From a virus, in the IMG/VR virus record IMGVR_UViG_3300048837_002246, positions 1 to 33,118 of that record: 33,118 nt of DNA; one strand, written 5' to 3'. Position numbers and translations under genes: made by a program. Every line of letters starts with the position of its first letter. Position 1 is the stretch's first letter. Shown here piece after piece: positions 15,090-22,852 of the stretch. The notes under the pieces were generated by a model. It searched no databases and was not told the DNA's origin. It worked only from the letters and a program-made list of their open reading frames with translations.

Positions 15090-15296
15090 ATTGACCGTCA
15101 GGGTGCCCCCCTCACCCTGGCGGTCAATGCTTTAAGGAAGATTAGAATCTCTGTTCTGACTCTTGTTAAATTTTTTAAATTGTGTTAAAAATGGAGAGTA
15201 CAACTCAATACATTTTGCACCGCCCGCCCAATGTGGCAGGCATGTTTCGGAGATAAGCGCCCGATGACCATCAACGGTCATCGGGCGCTTTTTTAT
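15090..15296 (+). ncRNA. candidate ~205-nt leader RNA, lambda 6S-like position
   Basis: The stretch starts at the predicted start of the 15056 promoter and ends at the T-run of a strong terminator. It begins with a 16-bp stem (15090-15105 with 15113-15128, one G-U pair, loop of CCCCCCT). It continues through an AT-rich middle and ends with the 15-bp terminator stem. Only tiny frames without ribosome sites are open (17 codons from 15082; 21 codons from 15191). In lambda, promoter pR' makes the 194-nt 6S RNA ending at tR', and the Q protein lets polymerase continue into the late genes. The geometry here is the same, with the late genes straight after the terminator. No Q-like protein is recognised in the window. 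Confidence 0.6.
15255..15296 (+). terminator. strong Rho-independent terminator before the late genes
   Basis: A perfect 15-bp stem (AAGCGCCCGATGACC at 15255-15269 with 15276-15290) has a 6-nt loop and is followed by TTTTTTATTTAT. It would end the transcript started at 15090 unless polymerase is modified. Confidence 0.9.
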
Positions 15297-15334
15297 TTAT
15301 CCCACATCGTGGGTATTCAAAAAAGGAGATTTAC

Positions 15335-15808
15335 ATGAAAAGGTTCTTCCAAGTTTTTTTTGTTGTTATGCTGATTGCCGCTTTTTTTGCGGTGCCGGTT
15401 TTTGCGCAGGGTTTGGCGCAGGATGAGCAGCCACTTGACCTGACTGGTGCTTTACAGGCTGCGGGTCAATTTGTGCTTGGCAGTCTGGCAATTGCCGCTG
15501 CTGCCACCTTCGTGACCAACACATTCAAGTCCGCTGGATTGGTTACGGACACTCAAGCCATTACCTGGGTAAGCACGATCAATTTCATCCTCATCATCGC
15601 GGTTTTCCTATTGAAACTTTTCGCGCCAACCTTCGACCTAGGCATTATCGAGAAAGTCGCTGATGGAATTGCGAAGCAGGGTCCAGGCTTCATCCTTCCG
15701 CTGATGCCGCTGTTGGTGGCATTCTCGAAGTGGATTCACGGCGCGGTCAAGGGCGCGAAGTGGATTGGTACTTCGAACAGCTTGAAGCTGGCTGCCGCGA
15801 AGAAATAA
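15335..15808 (+). CDS. multi-pass membrane protein with signal-like N-terminus, holin candidate
   Basis: The 157-residue protein starts with a signal-like segment (MKRFFQVFFVVMLIAAFFAVPVFAQ) with a possible cleavage site after VFA. At least two more hydrophobic helices follow (about residues 45-62 and 82-98), plus a further hydrophobic stretch near 120-135, and a Lys-rich tail. AAGGAG lies 7-8 bases before the ATG. It is the first gene after the terminator and stands before the terminase genes. Position and membrane character fit a holin or another lysis/entry membrane protein, but no endolysin is present in the window, so this is not proven. Other choice: a structural membrane protein. Confidence 0.55.
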   Translation: MKRFFQVFFVVMLIAAFFAVPVFAQGLAQDEQPLDLTGALQAAGQFVLGSLAIAAAATFVTNTFKSAGLVTDTQAITWVSTINFILIIAVFLLKLFAPTFDLGIIEKVADGIAKQGPGFILPLMPLLVAFSKWIHGAVKGAKWIGTSNSLKLAAAKK

Positions 15809-15824
15809 GAATATCCAAGGATAG

Positions 15825-15853
15825 TAGGGGCGGGGATAAAAACCCTGCCCCTA
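15825..15853 (+). terminator. GC-rich hairpin between the two membrane genes
   Basis: TAGGGGCGGGG (15825-15835) pairs with CCCTGCCCCTA (15843-15853), an 11-bp stem with one G-U pair and a 7-nt loop, directly followed by TTTAG and the next start codon. The T-run is too short for an efficient terminator, so it may lower read-through or block 5' access to the next start. Confidence 0.35.
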
Positions 15854-15860
15854 TTTAGTG

Positions 15861-16139
15861 ATGCTTATGGATTCATCCACTCTCAACCTTTTATTGCAAA
15901 TACCACTTGCCGGTGTGGTGGTCTTTGTCGTTGTTGTGTTCCTGAAACATTTGCGGGAGACCCAAACGCAGATGATCACTTTCATGAGCCAGCAGGCAGA
16001 AACGAACCGGCAATTCCTTGCTACGCAGCGCGAGCAGATGAACGCGGCAATTGCTCGCATGGCTGAGGAACTAAAACTCATGCGCGAAAACTTCGCGGAA
16101 TATCGTGGCGTAACTCGCAAGCGCAATAGGAACGTGTGA
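15861..16139 (+). CDS. membrane protein with coiled coil, BhlA/holin-like
   Basis: The ATG at 15861 is taken; GTG at 15858 and ATG at 15867 are close alternatives, and no strong ribosome site is seen. The 92-residue product has one N-terminal membrane helix (IPLAGVVVFVVVVFLKHL, about residues 13-31) followed by a long charged coiled coil (about 32-85) and a basic end. This is the layout of BhlA/UviB-like small holins and of phage spanin-like or membrane-anchored coiled-coil proteins. The gene ends just before the second TerS ATG (one base apart). Confidence 0.55.
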   Translation: MLMDSSTLNLLLQIPLAGVVVFVVVVFLKHLRETQTQMITFMSQQAETNRQFLATQREQMNAAIARMAEELKLMRENFAEYRGVTRKRNRNV

Positions 16140-16140
16140 A

Positions 16141-16860
16141 ATGACCAACGGACGATTGGACCAGCCAGTTTATCAACTCGAAATGCAGTTAAAGGACGTG
16201 GTGGAAGCAATTCAATATCAGGAATTGACTTCCCGTGAAACCGCGCTTGCGGCTCTTTCCGCGTTGAGGGCTAAAGAACCCATCGTCGAAACCTATCGTG
16301 AGAAGGATGACAAAAGTAATAAGGTCATTGAGAAGACTCTTGTCGTGGGCGAGCGTGAGATCGTGCCACGCTGGATGGATTTATTCAAAAAACTTGTAGA
16401 AGGAGGTTGGCGCTGGGAAGTTGCCGTTTATATCGCCTGGCGATCCATGCCAAAGAAATACCGCTACCCTGAAACGCAGGAAGAACTTGCCACCCAATGC
16501 TTAGGATTGAAATCTGACCGCGCGATTGCTACATGGCGGAAGAGCAATCCATTTATCGATGAATACATTACCGTTTTGCAGGGTGAGCTGGTGTTTGATC
16601 GCATCCCGGATGTATTGGATGCAATGACTGAGGTCGCCTCTACTCCAGATTACAAAGGTAACGCGGATCGAAAACTTTTGCTGGAGATGACCGGACGATA
16701 TACGCCTTCATCGAAGATTACAGCAGAGATGGCAAAGAGGCTGGTCAACAGTAAGCCCGAGGATTTGGAAGAATTGAGCGATGACCAACTGCGGCAAATC
16801 GAAGAGACTGCCAAATACGCACGTATCCATCGACCCCAAAATGAGGAGACGGCAGAATGA
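16141..16860 (+). CDS. terminase small subunit (TerS-like protein 2)
   Basis: The 239-residue protein is followed directly by the large terminase with a 4-base overlap, the classic TerS-TerL order. The conserved part (about residues 77-220) has the same blocks as the paralog at 13121: LVEGGWRWEVAVYIAW, TQEELATQCLGLKSDRAIATWRKSNP, NADRKLLLEMTGRYTPSSK and DLEELSDDQLRQIEE. The N-terminal 75 residues are not shared. TerS proteins bind the packaging site and start cutting by TerL. The paralogs diverge mostly in their ends, which suggests different partners or DNA targets. Confidence 0.7.
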   Translation: MTNGRLDQPVYQLEMQLKDVVEAIQYQELTSRETALAALSALRAKEPIVETYREKDDKSNKVIEKTLVVGEREIVPRWMDLFKKLVEGGWRWEVAVYIAWRSMPKKYRYPETQEELATQCLGLKSDRAIATWRKSNPFIDEYITVLQGELVFDRIPDVLDAMTEVASTPDYKGNADRKLLLEMTGRYTPSSKITAEMAKRLVNSKPEDLEELSDDQLRQIEETAKYARIHRPQNEETAE

Positions 16861-18449
16861 ATTCAGTTTCTGTCAGGGCGCATGATCCACAAGCGGCTCG
16901 TGGAGAACGCGCAAGACGTGAATTGGCTCGCCGCCACTTGATCGATTACAGCAAGTATGTGGCTCCGTGGTATCAGCCTGCACGGCATCATATATATCTT
17001 GCTGAAAAGCTCGAGCAGGTGAAGCTTTATATCGAGACAAAAGGCACGACCGGCATCGGACGATTGTTGATCTGCGAACCTGCGCAATATGGAAAGACCG
17101 AACAGGCAAGCCGTTTATTCCCTTCGTGGCTATTGGGCGATTTGCCAGATACGCGCATCATTCTTTGTTCTTATGGCGCTGACTTGGCTACAGAAAACAG
17201 CCGGCATACCCGCAATTATGTTGGGAGTGAAGCGTATGCCAGAATCTTTGGCAATCGTTCAGCTGTAGATGAACCCGTCGAACTCAGCCCCGAGAGCAGA
17301 TCGATTGTGTCCTGGAATTTGAAGGACCATCGAGGATCTGTTTTCGCGGCTGGTGTTGGCGGTGGTATTACCGGGCGACCTGCAAACCTGATCGTGATCG
17401 ACGACCCGTTCAAATCACGCGAAGACGCGGAGAGCGAAACCTACCGCAAGAAAGTGATGAGCTGGTATCGCTCAGTCATTTATCCGCGTATTGCAAATAC
17501 GCCAGGCGCGGCGATCATCATCATGCACACGCGTTGGGATCAGGAAGACCTCGCGGGGCAACTGCTGACGCAAATGGTAAGCGACCCGGAAGCCGATCAG
17601 TGGGAGGTTGTTTTTTTGCCCGCTTTGGCATTGCAGGATGAACAATATCCAAAGACCGAAGCGGAATACCGCGAGAATTTATTGCGCGGCATTTACATCC
17701 CGATGACGGGTGACCCGCTAGGGCGCAAGCCAGGTGAAGCACTATGGCGGGAACGCTCGGATGAGAAGAAGCTCGCATCGACTCGCGCCAACATGATGGA
17801 TTACGACTTCGAGGCGATCTTCCAGCAGTTACCGCGCATGGCTGAGGGTGAGTTCTTCGATGAGAAGGATTTTGAAATCATCGAGAAGGGTCCCGAAAAT
17901 TTGCAGTGGTATCGCTACTGTGATCTCGCGTTAGGTGAGACCAAAACCAGCGATAGCAATTCCACTTTAGCCGTTGCACTCGATGAAAAAACAGGCGATT
18001 TGCATTTGAGAGACCGCATCAAGGTGCGCAGCTTGGATGAATTCCTTGCGCAGGTTGGCACGGCGATGCTTTCCGATTCTGAGAACGGAACAGAATGGGG
18101 CTTTGAGGATGTCGCTTTTCAAAAGCTGGTCATCAAGGAATTTTTGAAACAAAAGAAATTTACAAAGGTGCGGATGCGGTCCGTGAAACCGAACGGTGAC
18201 AAGGTCGAGCGGGCACGTCCGTGGCAATTGAGAGGCAAACAAGGTCACGTGAAGTTATGGCGCGGAGCGTGGAATCGGGATTTCTTGCGTGAGGCAACAT
18301 CATTTCCAAAGGGACGCCATGACGATGATGTGGATACCGTCAGCGGCGGTGTGCAGATGATCGCTGAGGATGGCGGCGACCAGAAGACGGCGAGTAGTGA
18401 AGCGGTGGTGGTTTCCATCGAATCAATGTTTCAAGGAGTAATGCAATGA
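16857..18449 (+). CDS. terL: terminase large subunit
   Basis: The 530-residue length is normal for TerL. The ATPase half has a Walker A variant, PAQYGKTE (K80, T81), the SYGADLATENSRHTRN block (about 105-120), and a Walker B, NLIVIDDPFK (D182, D183), followed by IIMHTRWDQEDLAG, the motif III region of this family. The nuclease half begins near residue 354 with CDLALGE, then YRYCD supplies a metal-binding Asp, and a late HDDDVD cluster (about residue 487) supplies more. TerL cuts concatemer DNA and drives it into the procapsid through the portal. Its stop overlaps the next ATG (ATGA). Confidence 0.9.
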   Translation: MNSVSVRAHDPQAARGERARRELARRHLIDYSKYVAPWYQPARHHIYLAEKLEQVKLYIETKGTTGIGRLLICEPAQYGKTEQASRLFPSWLLGDLPDTRIILCSYGADLATENSRHTRNYVGSEAYARIFGNRSAVDEPVELSPESRSIVSWNLKDHRGSVFAAGVGGGITGRPANLIVIDDPFKSREDAESETYRKKVMSWYRSVIYPRIANTPGAAIIIMHTRWDQEDLAGQLLTQMVSDPEADQWEVVFLPALALQDEQYPKTEAEYRENLLRGIYIPMTGDPLGRKPGEALWRERSDEKKLASTRANMMDYDFEAIFQQLPRMAEGEFFDEKDFEIIEKGPENLQWYRYCDLALGETKTSDSNSTLAVALDEKTGDLHLRDRIKVRSLDEFLAQVGTAMLSDSENGTEWGFEDVAFQKLVIKEFLKQKKFTKVRMRSVKPNGDKVERARPWQLRGKQGHVKLWRGAWNRDFLREATSFPKGRHDDDVDTVSGGVQMIAEDGGDQKTASSEAVVVSIESMFQGVMQ

Positions 18450-21061
18450 CAAAAAAAATTAGCAAGGGCAAAGCCATCGAGGAGCTGGTGAAGGGCAGCC
18501 TGGACTACACCATGCGCATGATCCGCACTGCATTTGAGACGCAATTCCCCTGGAGGGAAGGCGGACCCAACTATTACGTGGATGAGGTCTTTTCGGATTA
18601 TGTGATCGTGAAGACCTACAGCGGCGAATTGAAGACCGATGAATATTTCATGGTGACATATTCGCGCAGCGGAGAAACCATCACGTTTGCGGGGCTCGAT
18701 GCATGGGAGATCGTGGAGTTGACCTACCAGCCACAGACAACGATCACCGAGAGCAAGAAGAAAAGCGGGCGGCGCATCGAGGAAGCGATTGCGCCAGGGA
18801 AAGTTGCTCTTCTTGAAGCGAAAGATGAAACGAAGAAGACCCGTCGCATTCGGATCAATGATCTGATGGTGGCGAATGAAGTGAATGGGAATAAACGTCT
18901 CTACAGCCGCGAGGTGATCGAGGCTATGGTTGCCGATTGGCAGCCGTATCTCCGCGAATCACGCGGGCAGGGACGATTGATGATCCTGACTGGCGAAGTG
19001 GAGCATCCATCCGACAAAAAGAACAAACGCCCCGAATATCTTGAAACGGTCGTGCGATGGGATGAACTTGATTGGAATGGCAAGAGCCTATCCATTGAGG
19101 GTGATCTCATACTGACAAGCAAAGGTCGTGACGTGGAAATCTTGATGGAGGCTGGTGTCAACCCTGGCGGCAGTATTCGGGGTATCGGTGAAAGCAAGAT
19201 CGAAAAGGTTGGCGGTGAAAAAGTCGAGCGTGTGGAATGGGTCTCGATGAATGCGGCTGACCTGGTTGGAGACCCGTCGTTCGTAAATGCGGCGGCGCTA
19301 CAAGAATCAATCAATCAACAAGGAGATGAAGAAATGTTAGAAGAACTCAAAAAATTACTTGCGGAACATCCTGAATTATTCAGCAAGGGCATGACCGAAG
19401 CACAACTCGAAGCGTTGGGTGAAAAGCAGTTGAAGAAACTGATGGAATCCCTGCGTGCTGAATTGGGCATTGGTCCCGAAGGTAACATCGTTGAATCGGT
19501 AAAGGCGAATGCTGAAAAGGCTCGTAAGTTCGACGAGAGCCAGAAGCGCACCGAAATTGAAGCGGCGATCACCGAAGCAACCAAGGACCTGCCGTTTGGC
19601 AAGGAACTCAACGAAGCCTTCACCGAATCCATCAAGGATGGCAATTTCGAAAGCGCAGAGGCAGTCAAGACTTTTGCTGAAAGCCAGCGCAAAGTGTTTG
19701 GCAAACTGGCTGCGGGTAAGAAGTTGAAAGGGATGGGCTACCAGGCTGGCGCTGGAGTACAGGTGATCGGCACTGTACTTGAGACCGAGACCGACACCCC
19801 TGAATTTGCGCGTGGCGCGTTCGAGATCGCTGAAAGCATGCGACGCGTGGATAGCAAACCTACCCGCGACTGGCATAAGGTCAATACGATCAACGAAGAA
19901 TTTGCCAAGCGCGTCTTGGGTCGCTTTGATACCTTTTTCAAGCGCGAGTTGATGCTCGAATCGAAAATGATCGAGGAAGCTGGCACGGTGAGCGATCTGA
20001 ACCTACCGTATTCGACCGCCCGCGCTGTGACCGAAGAAGCGTTCCCGGATCTGATCGCCAGCGGCATCTTTGATTTTGACGTGATCGATACGGTCATTAT
20101 CCGCTTGTACTTTGAAGCGTTCAGCGGTGAGACCAACTATGCCCAGACTGTGACCGATGAAGTAGTGGTTGCCGATCATGGCGCATGGGTTTCCCTGGCG
20201 AACCAACGCCTAACTCCCGGCACTGTAGTGGTGACAAACTCTGCAGGCACAACCACTTATGTGGAAGACACCGACTACCTGGTGGATTATGCCAACGGCA
20301 GAATCTATGCCCTTGCCAGCGGCGCGATTACGGATGGTCAAAGCCTGAAGGCTGACTACGGTTGGACGGCGATCCGCAAGGGTGAGATGCAGGGCATCGA
20401 ACGTGGAAAGTTGACGCTCTCCTATATCACTGTGGAAGCGAAAGCAGACCGCTTGGCTGACCAGATCAGCAAGGAATCCATCTTGTTTGCTCAGGCGCAG
20501 ATGGGTTGGGATGTACGTGCGAAGACATTGGCAAACCTTGCCAAGCAGTTGAAGCGCAAGATCGACCAGGGCGCGATGTATATGGCGCTCTCGGCTGCCA
20601 AGACTGTTGCCTCGAATGTGGTGGGCACCTGGACCGCCGCAAGCGATACCGAATTGGCGTTCGTCAAGCTCATGGGCAAGGCTCGCGTGAAGGTTGCCAA
20701 GCGCTATTACGAACCGACCTTCGGTTTGCTCAGCACTACCAATGCTGATTTGATCGCCAATTGGGATGGCTTCACTGCAGCTGGCAAACGCCCAGATGCG
20801 GACCTGAAAGCCAATGGGTACATTGGTCGCTTGAAGGGTTTGGCGATCTTCGATGGCACCGAGTTCAGCGATGGATACGGTCTAGTTGGCAACCGCGAAT
20901 TGGTGCAGCACCGCGTTTTCAAGCCGCTTTCGTTCCAAGGTCCATTGCCCTCTTACGATAGCAATGGCAAGGTGATTGCCGCTGAGCAGTATTACGCGGA
21001 AGAGTTCAACCTGACCGAAACGCCTGTGCCTGGCAAGGGCGCGTTGGTCAAGATCGCGTAA
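18446..21061 (+). CDS. fused prohead protease-scaffold-major capsid protein
   Basis: The single 871-residue frame joins parts that are usually two or three genes. Residues about 130-290 resemble T4 gp21-type prohead protease: VNGNKRLYSREVIEAM, GEVEHPSDK (candidate catalytic His), then SIEGDLILTSKGRDVEILMEAGVNPGGSIRGIG (candidate Ser) and MNAADLVGDPSF. Residues 297-440 are charged and helical, scaffold-like (LEELKKLLAEHPELF...). From about residue 455 on the sequence looks like a HK97-type major capsid protein with an inserted domain near 575-660. An internal ATG at 19334 (residue 297) has AAGGAG 8 bases upstream, so a separate scaffold-capsid chain may also be made. TerL overlaps the ATG by 4 bases. 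Confidence 0.75.
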   Translation: MTKKISKGKAIEELVKGSLDYTMRMIRTAFETQFPWREGGPNYYVDEVFSDYVIVKTYSGELKTDEYFMVTYSRSGETITFAGLDAWEIVELTYQPQTTITESKKKSGRRIEEAIAPGKVALLEAKDETKKTRRIRINDLMVANEVNGNKRLYSREVIEAMVADWQPYLRESRGQGRLMILTGEVEHPSDKKNKRPEYLETVVRWDELDWNGKSLSIEGDLILTSKGRDVEILMEAGVNPGGSIRGIGESKIEKVGGEKVERVEWVSMNAADLVGDPSFVNAAALQESINQQGDEEMLEELKKLLAEHPELFSKGMTEAQLEALGEKQLKKLMESLRAELGIGPEGNIVESVKANAEKARKFDESQKRTEIEAAITEATKDLPFGKELNEAFTESIKDGNFESAEAVKTFAESQRKVFGKLAAGKKLKGMGYQAGAGVQVIGTVLETETDTPEFARGAFEIAESMRRVDSKPTRDWHKVNTINEEFAKRVLGRFDTFFKRELMLESKMIEEAGTVSDLNLPYSTARAVTEEAFPDLIASGIFDFDVIDTVIIRLYFEAFSGETNYAQTVTDEVVVADHGAWVSLANQRLTPGTVVVTNSAGTTTYVEDTDYLVDYANGRIYALASGAITDGQSLKADYGWTAIRKGEMQGIERGKLTLSYITVEAKADRLADQISKESILFAQAQMGWDVRAKTLANLAKQLKRKIDQGAMYMALSAAKTVASNVVGTWTAASDTELAFVKLMGKARVKVAKRYYEPTFGLLSTTNADLIANWDGFTAAGKRPDADLKANGYIGRLKGLAIFDGTEFSDGYGLVGNRELVQHRVFKPLSFQGPLPSYDSNGKVIAAEQYYAEEFNLTETPVPGKGALVKIA
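19320..19336 (+). promoter_or_regulatory. internal ribosome site and in-frame start within the capsid ORF
   Basis: AAGGAG at 19320-19325 is followed after 8 bases by ATG 19334, in frame with the long ORF. Translation from here gives 575 residues, the scaffold plus capsid part without the protease. This site decides whether the fusion is the sole product. Confidence 0.6.
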
Positions 21062-21080
21062 CTCCTAACCTCACCCCCGA

Positions 21081-21104
21081 CCCCTCTCCTATAGAGGAGA
21101 GGGG
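21081..21104. repeat. GC-rich hairpin after the capsid gene
   Basis: CCCCTCTCCT (21081-21090) pairs perfectly with AGGAGAGGGG (21095-21104) around a 4-base loop, with a C-rich left flank (CCTCACCCCCGA). It lies between the capsid stop and the next ribosome site. Same family in looks as those at 21409 and 26939. Confidence 0.65.
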
Positions 21105-21127
21105 AGTATTGAAAGCGAGAATAAATC

Positions 21128-21394
21128 ATGTCAGAACAAACCGTTGAATTGAAATTTGTTGGCAAGGGTCCGCGTGTGGTGTTCGGTAGTTATATCGACA
21201 CCGATGAGACGCGCAAGTTCACTGTGAAGCAGGCGGAACAGCTTGTTTCCGAATCGCCGAAGGATTGGCAGGTTGTCGGTGAAGCGCCGAAGGGTTTTGG
21301 CAAGCCGAAGAAATCTGCCGCGCCGAAGAAAGATGATGGCGAAGGCAAACAACCGCCCTTGAATGAGGGCGAGCAGACGCCGCCTGTTGAGTAA
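21128..21394 (+). CDS. small head-associated protein candidate
   Basis: The 88-residue protein follows the capsid. Its first half is a compact beta-type domain (VELKFVGKGPRVVFGSYIDTDETRKFTVKQAEQLV), its second half is a Pro/Lys/Gly-rich tail (KPKKSAAPKKDDGEGKQ), probably disordered. Short proteins of this position and build are frequent between capsid and connector genes in siphophages. The function, such as capsid decoration or fine-tuning of the neck, cannot be told. Starting base composition of the flanks (GC-rich hairpins on both sides) is unusual compared with the tight overlaps elsewhere. Confidence 0.6.
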   Translation: MSEQTVELKFVGKGPRVVFGSYIDTDETRKFTVKQAEQLVSESPKDWQVVGEAPKGFGKPKKSAAPKKDDGEGKQPPLNEGEQTPPVE

Positions 21395-21408
21395 ACCCCC
21401 ACCCCTAA

Positions 21409-21433
21409 CCCCTCCCCCTAAATGGGGGAGGGG
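21409..21433. repeat. GC-rich hairpin before the connector gene
   Basis: CCCCTCCCCC (21409-21418) pairs perfectly with GGGGGAGGGG (21424-21433) around a 5-base loop. The flank ACCCCTAA resembles that of the copies near 21070 and 26930. The G-run ends 12 bases before the next start codon. Confidence 0.65.
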
Positions 21434-21445
21434 AAAAGGATTGAT

Positions 21446-22087
21446 ATGACCACTCTTCCAAATCTTTTATCCCAACTGCAGTCGGAAGTTCCGGCGGTGA
21501 ATTCTGTTCCGAGCGAGGATCAATATAAGCAGGCAATCAAAGATGCTGTAGCTGAGTTTTCACGTCGCTGTGGGTTGACGAAGTTTACGGAGTTGATCAT
21601 CGTTTCTGGAACTGCATCCTATAACCTGCCCGCTGATTTCTTGAAACTGGTGATGCTGGAAGGGATTGCCAGCGCGGATGGTGTGATCATCTCAAGCCAG
21701 GGAATTATTCCGGTTTCTGCGAATTGGGAAGAGACGTATCAAATCGTGAACAAGGTTATTACGTTCAAACCGACCCCCATGTATTCGTTGACTCGAGATC
21801 TACGCTATAAGGCGGCTTGGGTCTTGACCGGCTCGGAAGGCAATGAGACCTACGCGGATATGGGCGATGATGAGGCGGAGATCGTGATGCTGAAAGCCAA
21901 GAGCATTGCGAAGGAAAAGGTATCCAACTCCATGTCGACGAGCGGTTCGATGAAATATTCGTTCGGCGCAGTGAGCGTGGACAAAGGCTCTGGTGTGGAT
22001 ACGGTATTGAAAGAGGTCTATTCGCTGCAGGGTCAATTCATCGAGGCGTGTGAAGCCTATAACGGCACGAGATTGGAGATTTCGTAA
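21446..22087 (+). CDS. head-tail connector/adaptor candidate
   Basis: I chose the ATG at 21446 behind AAAAGGA; an upstream in-frame start at 21422 would lie inside the hairpin. The 213-residue protein begins with helices (TLPNLLSQLQSEVPAV..., then EDQYKQAIKDAVAEFSRRCG), then a beta part with SYNLPADFLKLVMLEG. This is the build of head-tail connector proteins of gp6/neck type, which attach below the portal. The middle and end contain KSIAKEKVSNSMS and a C-terminal helix. It overlaps the next gene by one base. Confidence 0.5.
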   Translation: MTTLPNLLSQLQSEVPAVNSVPSEDQYKQAIKDAVAEFSRRCGLTKFTELIIVSGTASYNLPADFLKLVMLEGIASADGVIISSQGIIPVSANWEETYQIVNKVITFKPTPMYSLTRDLRYKAAWVLTGSEGNETYADMGDDEAEIVMLKAKSIAKEKVSNSMSTSGSMKYSFGAVSVDKGSGVDTVLKEVYSLQGQFIEACEAYNGTRLEIS

Positions 22088-22536
22088 TGGCAAAGCTGAT
22101 ACGAAGAAGCGGCACGAAACCTGTTGCCTCTTTTGATGGCGGTGAAGTCCGTGCTGTGATCACAGGTAAAACAATTTCCGTCAGTACACCTGCACTGAAT
22201 GGCGTGACCCGCAAGCAGTTGGCAGATTTCAAAGATGCCATCAATCTGCTGGGACGTCACATTGCCAGCGTGCTGGATAAATCCTTTTCCCCTCGAGGAA
22301 CAAAGACCGACCCGGACGAACCGGAACAGGTCCCTGAAGCAAACCTGACGGTTGTTTATCAGATCTACCCAAAAGACACACGACATAAACTGGTATTCAC
22401 TCGTTATTACGAAAGTGGAAAAGTCCTGGCTTATTTGAAAGCAATGACTTTCAGGGATATTCCAAGTTTCGTTCAGGTTGGGTTCATTGCCAATATTGCC
22501 GCTGATTTGATGCGGAGTTACGAGGAATTAGGATGA
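22087..22536 (+). CDS. hypothetical head/neck protein
   Basis: The ATG shares its first base with the stop of the preceding gene (TAATG). The 149-residue product is mixed alpha/beta: a beta-rich start (SFDGGEVRAVITGKTISVST), a helix (KQLADFKDAINLLGRHIASVL), a charged linker, and a strand-helix end (HKLVFTRYYESGKVLAYLK..., then IANIAADLMRSYEEL). Its place within the connector cluster suggests a head or neck component. No family name is given. Confidence 0.5.
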   Translation: MAKLIRRSGTKPVASFDGGEVRAVITGKTISVSTPALNGVTRKQLADFKDAINLLGRHIASVLDKSFSPRGTKTDPDEPEQVPEANLTVVYQIYPKDTRHKLVFTRYYESGKVLAYLKAMTFRDIPSFVQVGFIANIAADLMRSYEELG

Positions 22537-22850
22537 CATTCAACTGGGTTGCCTCGGCTGAGGATATGCGGGCGATCCGCAAGGACAATGAAGTATCGCT
22601 GGCGATTCGGCGGAATGATACGACCTTGTCTGCGCAGTTGATGCGGATCGAGATCGCAGGCACACGGGCAATGATGGCGATGAGCGATGCAGCACGGCAG
22701 GCAAAGCAAGCGGCATATATCCTGGGTGAGCCTGATATGAATATTATGATTGATGACCGGTTGACCTATAACAACATTTTGTTAAGAGTTGTTTTTATAC
22801 AGCCCAACCACATGGCGGCTACTATCGCTGAGGCTGTGGTGGTGGAGTAA
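22533..22850 (+). CDS. head-closure (stopper) protein candidate
   Basis: The 105-residue protein overlaps the previous gene (ATGA). After an N-terminal helix it has the small beta-barrel type pattern seen in stopper proteins: VSLAIRRNDTTLSAQLMRIE, then a D-D-R-L-T-Y-N-N-I-L-L-R-V block and AATIAEAVVVE at the end. Size and position between connector and tail-completion gene fit SPP1 gp16-like head closure. Evidence is positional plus general fold impression. Confidence 0.45.
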   Translation: MTFNWVASAEDMRAIRKDNEVSLAIRRNDTTLSAQLMRIEIAGTRAMMAMSDAARQAKQAAYILGEPDMNIMIDDRLTYNNILLRVVFIQPNHMAATIAEAVVVE

Positions 22851-22852
22851 CG

